A stretch of 64,000 nt of DNA from Allomyces arbusculus (lineage: Eukaryota; Blastocladiomycota; Blastocladiomycetes; Blastocladiales; Blastocladiaceae): assembly GCA_027604705.1 (NCBI GenBank), contig JADHYV010000022.1:186001-250000 (forward strand), given 5' to 3'. The position numbers and the translations under genes were made by a program. The notes below the pieces were generated by a model. It saw nothing but the letters and a program-made list of their open reading frames with translations, was not told the origin of the DNA and did no database searches. This document shows positions 1 through 8,221 of the stretch, one piece after another. Within the stretch, counting starts at the first letter, position 1. Each line of letters begins with the position of its first letter.

Positions 1-171
1 ATGTACGATATCATGCGGCAACTCCAGCAGGGCCGCACCAAGTCCAGCGCGAATCGCCGCAACCAGTTTGTGTCGATTGTGCATGTGCGGCAAGAGCCCA
101 TGTACTACGACGTCACCATGGAAACCCTTGATTTTGCCAAGAACATTTCCGTGTCAACGCGCTACGTGTAG
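1..171 (+). CDS. 3' end of an unknown gene at the window edge
   Basis: An open frame runs from the first base to a TAG at 169-171. It encodes 56 residues, fairly basic at first, ending in STRYV. Because the frame is open at base 1, this is more likely the tail of a gene that begins left of the window than a complete small gene, although base 1 happens to be an ATG. No motif is recognisable. The next gene starts about 100 bases downstream on the same strand. Confidence 0.4.
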   Translation: MYDIMRQLQQGRTKSSANRRNQFVSIVHVRQEPMYYDVTMETLDFAKNISVSTRYV

Positions 172-267
172 TTTCATGGAATTCAGTTTTCTAACACGAA
201 CCAGTGTTCAGTGCGCGCATCGCTAATCGTCGACAACTACATATCCCCACGTCTGCCCGCTCAATCA

Positions 268-915
268 ATGCTCGCCGCCAACATGTCTTTCCACGTCTCG
301 CAGTCCAAGAACTTTGCCGACTCTGATACCATGTCGACTATCAGCACGACAAGCGACAGCGGCACATTCTATGCCAGTCACGTCACGACCAACGTCATTG
401 AATACGACGACTTTGCCAAGACGATCCAATGCAAAGTCGAGGAAGCGACGCAGCGTTTTGTCGAGCTCATTTCCGATGCACTTCGCGAGTCGCGTTACTA
501 CGGGTCCATCAAACCAGCACAGGCATGGGGGAGTTACCGCCGTGGGCAAAAGCCGGACGTTTCAAATGAAGTTTTGGCCGAGGCGTGGGTGTGCGCGCAA
601 GAAGCACTTGAAAACATGGGCTACAAGGGGACCTACGAGCAAAACTATGTCGACGACACATTTGACTGGGTGATGGACCTGTCGTTTTTGGACAAACAGA
701 GTGAGTCAAGTTTGGCTGAACCGACACGAGTGTGCGCGAAAAACGTGTTGGCACTGGTTCTGCTGGCCATTTGTGCAGTGTATTTTGCCCTGACAATTTC
801 ATCCAGCAATGCCGAGTACCTCCACAGTGTTCCTGCATCGCTGAACAATTTCGACCTGGGGAGTGTTGTCAAGCGTATCATTAGTGAGGGGATTTTGGAA
901 ATGGAGATGGATTAG
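268..915 (+). CDS. hypothetical membrane protein
   Basis: This 215-residue protein is not recognised. A Ser/Thr-rich N-terminus is followed by a mixed helical body. One hydrophobic segment at about residues 160-180 (core NVLALVLLAICAVYFALTI) looks like a single transmembrane helix, so it is probably membrane- or virion-anchored. I chose the ATG at 268; another in-frame ATG lies at 283. Its stop codon overlaps the end of a short convergent open frame on the minus strand by a few bases, the tight tail-to-tail packing typical of this window. Confidence 0.7.
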   Translation: MLAANMSFHVSQSKNFADSDTMSTISTTSDSGTFYASHVTTNVIEYDDFAKTIQCKVEEATQRFVELISDALRESRYYGSIKPAQAWGSYRRGQKPDVSNEVLAEAWVCAQEALENMGYKGTYEQNYVDDTFDWVMDLSFLDKQSESSLAEPTRVCAKNVLALVLLAICAVYFALTISSSNAEYLHSVPASLNNFDLGSVVKRIISEGILEMEMD

Positions 916-1089
916 TGTTTGATATTGTTAATTAATTCAATGGCTTCAAGGACTTTTGGGTCGGGACTGGTGGCATATTGAGACATCAGAGTCCTGATAA
1001 TATTTGCTTTTTCGTCTTCCAATTGTTGTGAGCGTTTCGGTCTTTCTTCTTCCAAATGCAAATCACGCTTGAGACGCCTAAATTCAATT
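912..1089 (-). CDS. possible small charged protein, start unclear
   Basis: The minus strand holds an open stretch of about 59 codons whose translation looks protein-like: a charged, coiled-coil-like section (RDLHLEEERPKRSQQLEDEK) followed by an amphipathic tail (VLEAIELINNIKH). The TAA lies at 912-914 and overlaps the stop of the plus-strand neighbour. There is no ATG near the 5' end, only an internal one at 984-986, so the start is unsettled. An AATTTAAAC promoter-like motif lies just upstream at about 1085-1094. It could be a short gene with a non-ATG start or chance. Confidence 0.3.
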
Positions 1090-1120
1090 TAAACACCACG
1101 ATTGCCAAATACATAATGAA

Positions 1121-1603
1121 ATGACGCACGCCATCAAGGACCCGGCCCTGAAGAAAGCCATGGACGAGTTTGTGGACGACCTCGAGTGGTTTGACGACCA
1201 AGAGAAAACTCTGCCGGAAACAGTATACTACCGCATGGATAACAACGGCGTGTACGCAGCATTTGATGAATGGAAACTTGCATTTCCAATTGAAAAGCGC
1301 GACCAAATAAATGCACAAAAAGCAAACGCTGTTCTCAAGTCTGTCGTAGCATCACGTGGCTGCCAGCGTTACGGATACGTTTATCTTTTTTCCAAAGATG
1401 TCATGACACTCATTTATCCTGAGCTTACCATTACAGAACCAGAGGAACGCGCACGTCTTGCAGCCAAACTTGATGCCGACCCGGACACTCATCACAAAAG
1501 TCTCATGGACAAGTTGCGCCAGCGGTACGAGATGACCAAAGACAGAGAGTATCTTGCTGCACAAACACACCTGGACAGTGCATACCGCAGTAACCGCGGA
1601 TAA
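1121..1603 (+). CDS. hypothetical protein, 160 aa
   Basis: A soluble, charged protein with no family recognised. It is mostly helical; residues 110-150 are rich in Glu, Arg, Lys and Ala and may form a coiled coil. An AATTCAATTTAAACACC promoter-like motif lies about 30-40 bases upstream of the ATG, matching the motif seen before many other genes here. A perfect hairpin follows the stop within about 10 bases. Confidence 0.7.
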   Translation: MTHAIKDPALKKAMDEFVDDLEWFDDQEKTLPETVYYRMDNNGVYAAFDEWKLAFPIEKRDQINAQKANAVLKSVVASRGCQRYGYVYLFSKDVMTLIYPELTITEPEERARLAAKLDADPDTHHKSLMDKLRQRYEMTKDREYLAAQTHLDSAYRSNRG

Positions 1604-1613
1604 AAATATTTCC

Positions 1614-1643
1614 ATTCATGAACAATTCGTCGTGTTCATGAAT
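1614..1643. terminator. hairpin between convergent genes
   Basis: A perfect 10-bp inverted repeat (ATTCATGAAC / GTTCATGAAT) with a 10-base loop sits in the 45-base gap between two genes that end towards each other. Mimivirus is known to end and polyadenylate transcripts at such palindromes, so this is probably the 3' signal for both genes. Confidence 0.65.
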
Positions 1644-1648
1644 TTACG

Positions 1649-2614
1649 TCACATTAGAATGTATTTTTGAATCAGGTCCATTGCCTCGCACAAGACCTGT
1701 CTCTTGGCAGTATCATAGGGCCGGATGAGACGCATGCATTCGGAAAACGACATCCACGCAACACTGCGGATTTCCGAGCTCTGGTGGATATTCTTTGGAT
1801 CCATTTCGGGAATGTCGCTGTTCTCGCTGACCTCAGCAAGGTAGTAGTCGTGCTGGTATTTGATGTTGTTTGTTCCCGTAAAACATTCATGCAGGACAGG
1901 AAACCGATTGCTGTTTAAAATACAGAGCTCGCGTTCGGGGTATCCTGTTTCCTCGACGGTTTCACGAATTGCCGCCTTGAGTGAGCTTTCGCGCATGTTT
2001 TTGCGCCCCTTGGGAAACCCAAACTCAGGCTGGCACCAATTGCATGGAATGGCGTCAAAGAGCTGTTTCTTGTTGGCGAGACTTTCGAAACGCTCTTTTG
2101 CATAGGCATACTCACGAATGTAGCAGCGGGAATGGTGGTTGACCCACAAGTCGTTCCAAAGGTCGTCAAAGGATTCTGTGAGAATCCGCTTGCGTTCATG
2201 GCATGTCAGCTCACTGATAAAAGTGTTGAGAAGCTGGTGGTCGTCGCGCCTGTACTTGCCGCGAATGAAGTCAGTGAACGCCATGGTGTCCTTTCGCTGA
2301 ACGAGCAGAAACTCGACATTGTCGGAATCATGCGGCGGGGGGTCGCGCGGGTAGTCTGACGGGAGCTCGCGCTGATGTGTATTGCACAAGTACACCTTCT
2401 CGCGGCAGACAGAACTACGATGCGGTCGTGTTACACGGCGAAATGCAATTATACCAAAAGACGTGACTGGCCCAGTGCAGTCCTTGATAAAGTGCCCCTG
2501 TACGCCGCAGTTGGCACACGACATGACGTGCCTCTGTTTCTTTTTGAAGGTTCCGCAGTGTCGGCCACTGTAATGCTCCTGAGGCTTCCATTGGCGGCGT
2601 CCATGGAGGTCCAT
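1649..2614 (-). CDS. zinc-knuckle Nudix hydrolase (Dcp2/D9-like decapping type)
   Basis: The protein has a CCHC zinc knuckle (CANCGVQGHFIKDC, about residues 33-46) followed by a full Nudix box at about 203-224 (GRKNMRE, then REtvEEtG), which supplies the metal-binding glutamates. This zinc-knuckle plus Nudix layout is that of the Mimivirus L375-type proteins, related to poxvirus D9/D10 and ASFV g5R, which remove mRNA caps; the role here is inferred from that. I give the ATG at 2614, 321 residues. The ATG at 2524, directly before the zinc knuckle, is an equally good start and would fit the family's usual N-terminus. It is convergent with the upstream gene across a hairpin. Confidence 0.88.
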   Translation of the reverse strand: MDLHGRRQWKPQEHYSGRHCGTFKKKQRHVMSCANCGVQGHFIKDCTGPVTSFGIIAFRRVTRPHRSSVCREKVYLCNTHQRELPSDYPRDPPPHDSDNVEFLLVQRKDTMAFTDFIRGKYRRDDHQLLNTFISELTCHERKRILTESFDDLWNDLWVNHHSRCYIREYAYAKERFESLANKKQLFDAIPCNWCQPEFGFPKGRKNMRESSLKAAIRETVEETGYPERELCILNSNRFPVLHECFTGTNNIKYQHDYYLAEVSENSDIPEMDPKNIHQSSEIRSVAWMSFSECMRLIRPYDTAKRQVLCEAMDLIQKYILM

Positions 2615-2715
2615 TGTGCAGGTCCATTGATTATGCAATGGCCAAGGAATTTAATTGAGCGGGCTCGTTTTGCGAAAACCCGGAAAAGATTTGGCGAGTG
2701 AACGTAAGTGTAAGA

Positions 2716-3000
2716 ATGGACCAAATCATCGACATGACGCGCCATCTCCTGGCGGACCTCGAGACAATTCACGAGAAATTGCATGACCCGTCCACCAAAC
2801 TCAACATGGACGTTGTGTTCCTTGTGCAATACCTCAGGTCGCAAATGGAGGGAGCCACTGACATTGCTGGGGCCATCAAGACGTTTGACATGGACCCAGA
2901 ACGGACGCACGACATGTCGAGGTCCCTCAAAGCATGGATTGAGCGCGACTTGTCCCGCGAACTCGTCAACACCCTCGCAACAACGCGTATTCCAAATTAA
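2716..3000 (+). CDS. hypothetical small helical protein
   Basis: A 94-residue, almost entirely helical, charged protein without Cys or a membrane segment. No family is recognised. It is divergent from the Nudix gene; the gap at about 2640-2660 holds GGAATTTAATTGAG, close to the recurrent A/T promoter motif. The PCNA-like gene follows directly. Confidence 0.65.
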   Translation: MDQIIDMTRHLLADLETIHEKLHDPSTKLNMDVVFLVQYLRSQMEGATDIAGAIKTFDMDPERTHDMSRSLKAWIERDLSRELVNTLATTRIPN

Positions 3001-3001
3001 A
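2990..3001 (+). promoter_or_regulatory. A/T promoter-like motif before the clamp gene
   Basis: TCCAAATTAAAT lies at the very end of the preceding gene, about 30 bases before the clamp ATG at 3030. It matches the motif upstream of many other starts in this window. Confidence 0.45.
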
Positions 3002-3029
3002 TGTGGCGTGTCTTCAACATGAAAAGAGA

Positions 3030-4022
3030 ATGGAAGCTCCCAAACGGCGCCGAGGACGGATGTTGAGTCAGATGAAAACGATCAACATCCAGCTGACAGA
3101 CCCATCCGACCCATCTGACGCCGCTCCATCTGAAACCTTTGGGCCAGTTGTCAGCGTCCCGCCAGCCCACGACGGCAATGTATCGGGCAAACTCCCGACC
3201 GACACTCGCCAGCCGCACCCTGATTTTGTGCTCGAAGTCACGACCTACCAAGCAACCAAGTTCAAGGCCATTCTCGAGTCGCTGAAAGCAGTGTTGACGG
3301 AATGCTCCATCACCTTCCACCCCGACATTGGCCTGCGCATGACGGCCGTCGACAACAAGGGGATGTGCGCAGCATTCCTGTCGCTTGAGCCAAGTTACTT
3401 TGACTTTTACGCCTGCGAAGAGCGCCAGGTCATTGGTGTCGACGTGACTCTGCTGCACAAACTCATCAAGGCCCAGAAAGCCCACGACAGTTTGTCCTTT
3501 TTTGTTCGGCGCGACGCCCGTGAAAAGCTGATTATTGTCATTGAGAACGCATCTGGTCAAAACCGCGCAAAACATGAACTGACAATGATGCGGCTCGATG
3601 ACCACTATGAACTCAAGCGGTCATTTGATTTCTCGACGCTGCCCGCTCAAATTGACAGCGGGTACTTTCAAAGCGTGTGCCGGAACCTCCACTCTGTCGG
3701 AGAAACCGAAATCGCCATCCAAGATTACGGGAACCGTATCGTGTTTCAGGGCCTACAGGCATTGATGCGTTCCGAATACGAGATTACAGTGTACTCTGAT
3801 AACGACACGGAAGCACCTGCCATGGAAACGCCGCTCGGTGGGCGATTCCTGCTGCGGTACCTGCTCAGTTTTTCAAAGTCGTCCTCGAATCTTTCGCGCC
3901 GAGCCAAGATTATTTTGGCTTCTGAGGGATTCCTGGTGATTGAATACTGTCTCGACACGCCCGAGTCCCGCAATGCACTCAAGTATATTCTTTTCCAGAG
4001 CGAAAACGCAGACCAGTTGTAG
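3030..4022 (+). CDS. PCNA-like sliding clamp, long form
   Basis: This 330-residue protein is a PCNA-fold processivity clamp. Typical elements are a first helix region (KFKAILESLKAVL), the D-x-G-l-r-m-T-A-V-D strand seen here as DIGLRMTAVDNKGMC, a cysteine-rich edge strand, the later strand that aligns domain 2, and YLLSFSKSSSNLSRRAKIIL in domain 2/3. It should ring DNA and tether polymerase. It is longer than the usual 260 residues because of a basic N-terminal extension of about 60 residues. The ATG at 3030 is chosen; one at 3060 is possible. A second, standard-length clamp lies at 53677-54468, so this copy may be specialised. Confidence 0.85.
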   Translation: MEAPKRRRGRMLSQMKTINIQLTDPSDPSDAAPSETFGPVVSVPPAHDGNVSGKLPTDTRQPHPDFVLEVTTYQATKFKAILESLKAVLTECSITFHPDIGLRMTAVDNKGMCAAFLSLEPSYFDFYACEERQVIGVDVTLLHKLIKAQKAHDSLSFFVRRDAREKLIIVIENASGQNRAKHELTMMRLDDHYELKRSFDFSTLPAQIDSGYFQSVCRNLHSVGETEIAIQDYGNRIVFQGLQALMRSEYEITVYSDNDTEAPAMETPLGGRFLLRYLLSFSKSSSNLSRRAKIILASEGFLVIEYCLDTPESRNALKYILFQSENADQL

Positions 4023-4051
4023 AGACTGAATGCAAACGCGTTCGTTCGTTT

Positions 4052-4066
4052 TTCAAATTAAATACA
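4052..4066 (+). promoter_or_regulatory. A/T promoter-like motif
   Basis: TTCAAATTAAATACA lies about 30 bases before the ATG at 4096 and is one of the cleanest copies of the recurrent upstream motif. Confidence 0.5.
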
Positions 4067-4095
4067 CAGTACCATGGTAAGGTATCAAAGAAAAA

Positions 4096-4689
4096 ATGGC
4101 GACCGAACCTACATACATGCCAATGATGGACGACGACCCCATCAGCGACCAGCGATTTTGCGTAATGAATATTGTTTCGCCTAAAACCATTCAGAAATCT
4201 GAACACACATTTGTGAAAGTGAAATATGTTTGCCGATCGGAGGAAGAGGCTCGGCAGTTTGCTAAGCGAGCAAGCACGCGCGAACCCCATCTCGATGTTT
4301 TCGTGGCCATGGTCGGGCGATTCCTTCCGGTGGATATCGACCCCACCGACGTTAATGAGCAAGAGTACGCAAGCGCTCAGCTCACAGAGTTGATGCGGGA
4401 ACATCGCGCAGAGCAGCAACGTTCAGAAGAACTTTTCAACCAGTACGTCCAAGAATCTATTGACCGCAACGAGCGTGAACTTCGCGAGGGCAAGCAATCC
4501 AAGGAAGTCGTGACCGCCGAGTCAGTGTTCTTCAAAATCAAGCAACTACAAGCGGTGATTGACAAGCGAAAGAATGAACTCGATGCCCAACTGAAGCTGT
4601 TTGAGGAATTCCCTCAGGAAGAGCGCGACAAGGCACTTACGGTCGACTACCCAGAATTCACGGTGCTTGACCATGCTTTCAGCGCTTGA
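4096..4689 (+). CDS. conserved giant-virus protein with C-terminal coiled coil
   Basis: The first part of this 197-residue protein (RFCVMNIVSPK, a strand with eeARqfAkR, then VFVAMVGRFLPVD) matches a small family common in giant viruses in which a VGkWlPwdP-like motif follows a charged helix (often listed as DUF5832). Residues 90-180 form a long charged coiled coil. Function is unknown; a virion or scaffold role is a guess. The 3' end overlaps the convergent kinase-like gene by 11 bases. Confidence 0.65.
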   Translation: MATEPTYMPMMDDDPISDQRFCVMNIVSPKTIQKSEHTFVKVKYVCRSEEEARQFAKRASTREPHLDVFVAMVGRFLPVDIDPTDVNEQEYASAQLTELMREHRAEQQRSEELFNQYVQESIDRNERELREGKQSKEVVTAESVFFKIKQLQAVIDKRKNELDAQLKLFEEFPQEERDKALTVDYPEFTVLDHAFSA

Positions 4690-5929
4690 GTACGCGTTCA
4701 CTGTCGTCGGCAGGGTCCTGTGTTTTGAGATATTCTTTGTTGGCCACGAACCGTTTGAACTCGCCGTTGATGTGAGGGACACTTTGTGTCATGTCGAAAT
4801 AGCCGAGAACTGTTTCTTTGCCTGTGGGTCTTCGCTTGAATTCCCTGAAATACTGTTGAATAACCCGGATCAAGGGTACGCCCATGTACCCCTTGTCCGC
4901 AACACTGTCGCAAAAGTCCAAAATCTTTCGTGGAGCAGGGGCCAAGCTGTCACCCTCTGCATTGTGTTCAAGAATCCAACGTGGCACGCTGCTGATGCGA
5001 AAGTAGTCACAACTCTTGGCCCGTTTGCGACTACGTTCTTTGATGCCCTCCACGACTCCAGGGATGTGGGCATAGCCAAAGTCCCAAAGGACGAACAGCC
5101 ACGAAGCATCCACAGTATAAAAGTCACCTTCGATGTTGTACACAAAGCATCCGCGTCTCGGGACCTTGTGGTACAAGACGTTGCCCCAGTGCATGTCGTT
5201 GTGCACCATATTAAAAAACTTTTGCATAGCAAAGAGGCCCGCAAACACCTGAAAGTACATTGACTTCCATTCCCTGAACTGATGTGAAGTTTTTACCCAG
5301 TTGCGAAGGTCGCCATGAGCAAGTTCGTTGGCCATGACAAGGCACGTTGGCGGCACGTCCCTGAATTGGAGTTTTGGATTCTGGTACATGCAACGGTTGC
5401 ATGACCCCCATCCATATAACAGCGGTAGATTGGGACACACGTTGATTTTGACCAGTTCTGAGGCCAAAATCGTCACAAAGAGTTCTCCAGCCGTCAGTCC
5501 GCCGCGCGCCAAATTCCGGAACACGCCACTCCTGAGAATCTTGAGTTCGCGCATGGACTTGATGGGAGCGTACTTGATGGAAAATGGTGTGTCGTTGTGC
5601 TGGAGACGTGCCATGTAAGCCTCGCCATTGATTGAGCCCTCGCCGAGCATTTTGCCCAGAATCATGACGTTGTCGAAATCGCCATTGACAAAGCAAAACG
5701 GCTGGGTTGGTTGGAGTGGGTGGATGAACTTGTTGAGCTGATTGTATCGGTGCATCCGGTATTCAAGAATACCCCTGTTGACTTTGTATGTCCTGACATT
5801 TCGATTGGATTTGAGCGGCAGGTCAACGCGTGAGTGCATTGGGATGAAGCTTACACTGCGGTTTGCAGTGACCATGACTATGAGAGTATTACATGTACTC
5901 ATGAAAAAATATGCACTAATCTTCATCAT
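4679..5929 (-). CDS. protein kinase-like protein
   Basis: This 416-residue protein has a degenerate glycine loop (LGKMLGEGS, about 91-99), a candidate ATP lysine (SIKYA, K119), a catalytic loop HNDMHWGNVL at 243-252 (D245, N250) and a DFG-type metal site (LWDFGYAH, 283-285). This form, with HxD followed by HWGN, is typical of atypical kinase families of giant viruses rather than cellular Ser/Thr kinases. The targets are unknown. The start overlaps the end of the upstream gene by 14 bases; an internal ATG at 5902 avoids the overlap. Confidence 0.8.
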   Translation of the reverse strand: MMKISAYFFMSTCNTLIVMVTANRSVSFIPMHSRVDLPLKSNRNVRTYKVNRGILEYRMHRYNQLNKFIHPLQPTQPFCFVNGDFDNVMILGKMLGEGSINGEAYMARLQHNDTPFSIKYAPIKSMRELKILRSGVFRNLARGGLTAGELFVTILASELVKINVCPNLPLLYGWGSCNRCMYQNPKLQFRDVPPTCLVMANELAHGDLRNWVKTSHQFREWKSMYFQVFAGLFAMQKFFNMVHNDMHWGNVLYHKVPRRGCFVYNIEGDFYTVDASWLFVLWDFGYAHIPGVVEGIKERSRKRAKSCDYFRISSVPRWILEHNAEGDSLAPAPRKILDFCDSVADKGYMGVPLIRVIQQYFREFKRRPTGKETVLGYFDMTQSVPHINGEFKRFVANKEYLKTQDPADDSERVLKR

Positions 5930-6563
5930 CAGAAAGGGTCAGGGCCCAGCTATCGCCAGTTGTGGTGGCGACACCGCCTTCGTGAGCGGTGACCATGGAC
6001 TCGAGTTTCTCGGCAGACGTGTTGAATCGAATTTGGCGCAAGTACCACGTAATACCAATCGTGCCGTTGAACAACCACACAAGAGCGGGTTCAACGAGCA
6101 TGTTCCATGTCGGGCGCACGTCGTCACTGCACATGGACAAAAACTGCTGCGTGCAGACTTGGTAGCCGATATCTGGGTCCATGGGTGATGTCGAGTGGTC
6201 GAAAAACGCAATGCTGTCCTTGCCCTGGACGGAAACCTTGAAGATACTCTGGGAAGACACGCTGGGTTTGAAATTGCGTTCGAGAGTGCGGGGAGTGATT
6301 TTGATGTTGGACATGGACGAGACGCTGGTCTTCATTTGCTCGACAATGTTTTGCTCGACATTGTGAATCAACTGTGCATTTTCAGAATCGAGGTGAAACG
6401 ACATGTATCCTTTTTGCGCCTTGGACGTGCTGTAGGTATTCGCTTCAAAAGCCTGCGCGACTTCGGTCACGTTTCTGAGAACCAGACGAACGGCACAGCC
6501 GTGCTCATCGGTGACGACGAGCATGCTGCTTTTCTTTTCGAGCTTGATGGTGTGCGTTGACAT
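5916..6563 (-). CDS. possible single-stranded DNA-binding protein (T7 gp2.5-like)
   Basis: A 215-residue, beta-rich soluble protein that begins MSTHTIKLEKK. It ends in a short acidic tail containing tryptophan (SWALTLSDDED). Known giant-virus SSBs of the T7 gp2.5-like family have this size and an acidic, aromatic C-terminal tail that binds replication partners. This rests on general architecture, not on a clear sequence motif, so it is only a candidate. The start at 6563 follows a promoter motif at 6598-6615; an upstream in-frame ATG at 6635 would place the motif inside the gene and is less likely. Confidence 0.4.
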   Translation of the reverse strand: MSTHTIKLEKKSSMLVVTDEHGCAVRLVLRNVTEVAQAFEANTYSTSKAQKGYMSFHLDSENAQLIHNVEQNIVEQMKTSVSSMSNIKITPRTLERNFKPSVSSQSIFKVSVQGKDSIAFFDHSTSPMDPDIGYQVCTQQFLSMCSDDVRPTWNMLVEPALVWLFNGTIGITWYLRQIRFNTSAEKLESMVTAHEGGVATTTGDSWALTLSDDED

Positions 6564-6597
6564 GTTGGCAATGGTGCGTTTGAACGAGGGCGCGTTC

Positions 6598-6615
6598 TTC
6601 AATTTAAATACTGGG
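6598..6615. promoter_or_regulatory. shared A/T promoter motif between divergent genes
   Basis: TTCAATTTAAATACTGGG lies between two divergent genes, about 35 bases from each start. Its AATTTAAAT core is close to palindromic and could serve both directions. Confidence 0.55.
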
Positions 6616-6648
6616 AGAACAGTATAATCATACATCGATATAACTGAA

Positions 6649-7125
6649 ATGAGCCAGCTCGACACTGCCAACCTCACTGTCCCCAAGGCCGTCAAGGTCC
6701 TCGCTCAGTTTGTTGAGCTTGGAAATTCCAAGGGCGCATTCAGTCTTCGCGAAGCCAATCTGCTTTCAAAGGCTGTGGACATTCTGAATGAAGATGTTCA
6801 AGACAAGCCGGTGCTTGTTGAAAACGACCCCAACCCTGAAGCAACATCGATTGACCTGCTCGTCCAAGCGGTTCATGTTGCCCAGAGCAAGGGCGCATAC
6901 GGTCTACGCGACGCATCGCTTGCTTATGAGCTGACCGAGTACCTCCGTGCCCAAGCTTCCCAGCCAGCGGCAACGACCCAGACGTCGACTCCTGTGGCCG
7001 AGTCGTCTTCGTCGGCTTCGAAGCGGTTCGGCAAGGCCAAGGCCCGTGTGCAAGAGGACCATGATACCACTGAAGCCGACGACGAAGCATTCCGCACGGT
7101 CAGTGCTCGTGCAACATCCGACTAA
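6649..7125 (+). CDS. protein with two internal helical repeats
   Basis: This 158-residue protein contains two similar helical units. The first (about residues 15-45) has the core NSKGAFSLREANLLSKAVDI and the second (about 70-105) has QSKGAYGLRDASLAYELTEY. The last 50 residues are Ser/Thr/Pro- and charge-rich and probably disordered. The duplicated core k-G-a-[FY]-x-L-R-[ED]-A may be a peptide- or protein-binding hairpin. No family name is certain, though short proteins of this sort occur in giant viruses. Confidence 0.65.
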   Translation: MSQLDTANLTVPKAVKVLAQFVELGNSKGAFSLREANLLSKAVDILNEDVQDKPVLVENDPNPEATSIDLLVQAVHVAQSKGAYGLRDASLAYELTEYLRAQASQPAATTQTSTPVAESSSSASKRFGKAKARVQEDHDTTEADDEAFRTVSARATSD

Positions 7126-7198
7126 ATGTCTCTCCAATCCTAATTCGAAACGTTTTTGACAATGCATCAACATTTTCAGAGACCACTGTAAACAAACC

Positions 7199-7408
7199 AT
7201 GAGCAACTTTCCGACGATGATCATTGACCTCGCCAAGCGTGAAATGTCACGCGGGGAAACCAAGTCCAAAATTTACGAGTCGCTTGTTGTTCCGAGCATT
7301 CAGTGTTTCACAGACAACATCCAGGGATACCTGATTGCACTTGTGAGTCTGTTTTCCATTAACCTAATCGTTAATGTGGTTATCTTATTAAAGCTGTTTT
7401 GGCGGTAA
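7199..7408 (+). CDS. small single-pass membrane protein
   Basis: A 69-residue protein with a charged N-terminal half and a hydrophobic segment at about residues 45-67 (IALVSLFSINLIVNVVILLK) that should span a membrane. Size and layout fit the small inner-membrane proteins of giant-virus virions. No homolog is named. Confidence 0.6.
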   Translation: MSNFPTMIIDLAKREMSRGETKSKIYESLVVPSIQCFTDNIQGYLIALVSLFSINLIVNVVILLKLFWR

Positions 7409-7430
7409 AGTGGCACGATCGTCTTCGACA

Positions 7431-8219
7431 ATGGACATCTTGGCTCTCAAGAAACAAGTCAGCGAGTGTTCTCCAGAGCATCAGGCGCAAATCTCCAACA
7501 TTGTCCGATTCTATTCTGGAGACAAAGACTGTGACATCCAAAACGTCGACCTTGCAGCACTTCCGGAATCATGTCGTGCACACATTGCAGAATATCTAAG
7601 CCGCGAGGAAAGCCTTGAGCTAAACCCAAGCAATTCAGTGACACCAGCAAGTGTGGAGCAAACCCCCGTTACTTCTGGCCAAGTCACTGTGCTGCACAGA
7701 GTCAAAAAGACCAGCGCCATGAAACTGACAAGTGTGCAAAAGCTGATTCGAAAGCGAATCAAGGACCACAAGCGCCATCACGTGAACGTTGAGCAGTTCA
7801 GCGACGACCATCAAACGGTGAACGCAGTTCTCGACATGGAGGACATTGATGCAGACGAACAAAACATGACCGTCACAGACGACCTGACGCACGGATACGA
7901 CGATGACAACAACGAGTTCACGACGGACGACCAGAATGCAGCAGAACAAGACGATACTGTCGACGACCAACTTGTTGACATTATTGAATTCGAGCCGACA
8001 GTGTGTTTTCACGGCAGCGTCCAAAACGATCTCCGAAACCCCGTCCGCGACTCTGAACTTGGGTGTATCGACCAAGAAGACACATCCGTGTGCCGCGACA
8101 CCACGATAGCCCCAATTGAAATGCAGCCGCTGTTCACTTTTGACCTTAACGATACAAACGTCAAGGACGTATATGAACGGGTGGCAGCTGCGCTTGGAAA
8201 CCAGTACCATCTTTCGTGA
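7431..8219 (+). CDS. hypothetical acidic protein
   Basis: A 262-residue soluble protein. The N-terminal 60 residues are helical. A Lys/Arg-rich stretch lies at about 95-115 (KLIRKRIKDHKRHH) and residues 125-185 are strongly acidic and Asp/Gln-rich, so much of the middle is probably disordered. The start is the ATG at 7431. It nearly abuts the next gene. Confidence 0.65.
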   Translation: MDILALKKQVSECSPEHQAQISNIVRFYSGDKDCDIQNVDLAALPESCRAHIAEYLSREESLELNPSNSVTPASVEQTPVTSGQVTVLHRVKKTSAMKLTSVQKLIRKRIKDHKRHHVNVEQFSDDHQTVNAVLDMEDIDADEQNMTVTDDLTHGYDDDNNEFTTDDQNAAEQDDTVDDQLVDIIEFEPTVCFHGSVQNDLRNPVRDSELGCIDQEDTSVCRDTTIAPIEMQPLFTFDLNDTNVKDVYERVAAALGNQYHLS

Positions 8220-8221
8220 AA

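Noticed and set aside
4601-5263. A 220-codon plus-strand frame
   Set aside because: It lies opposite the kinase-like gene, which has clear catalytic motifs.
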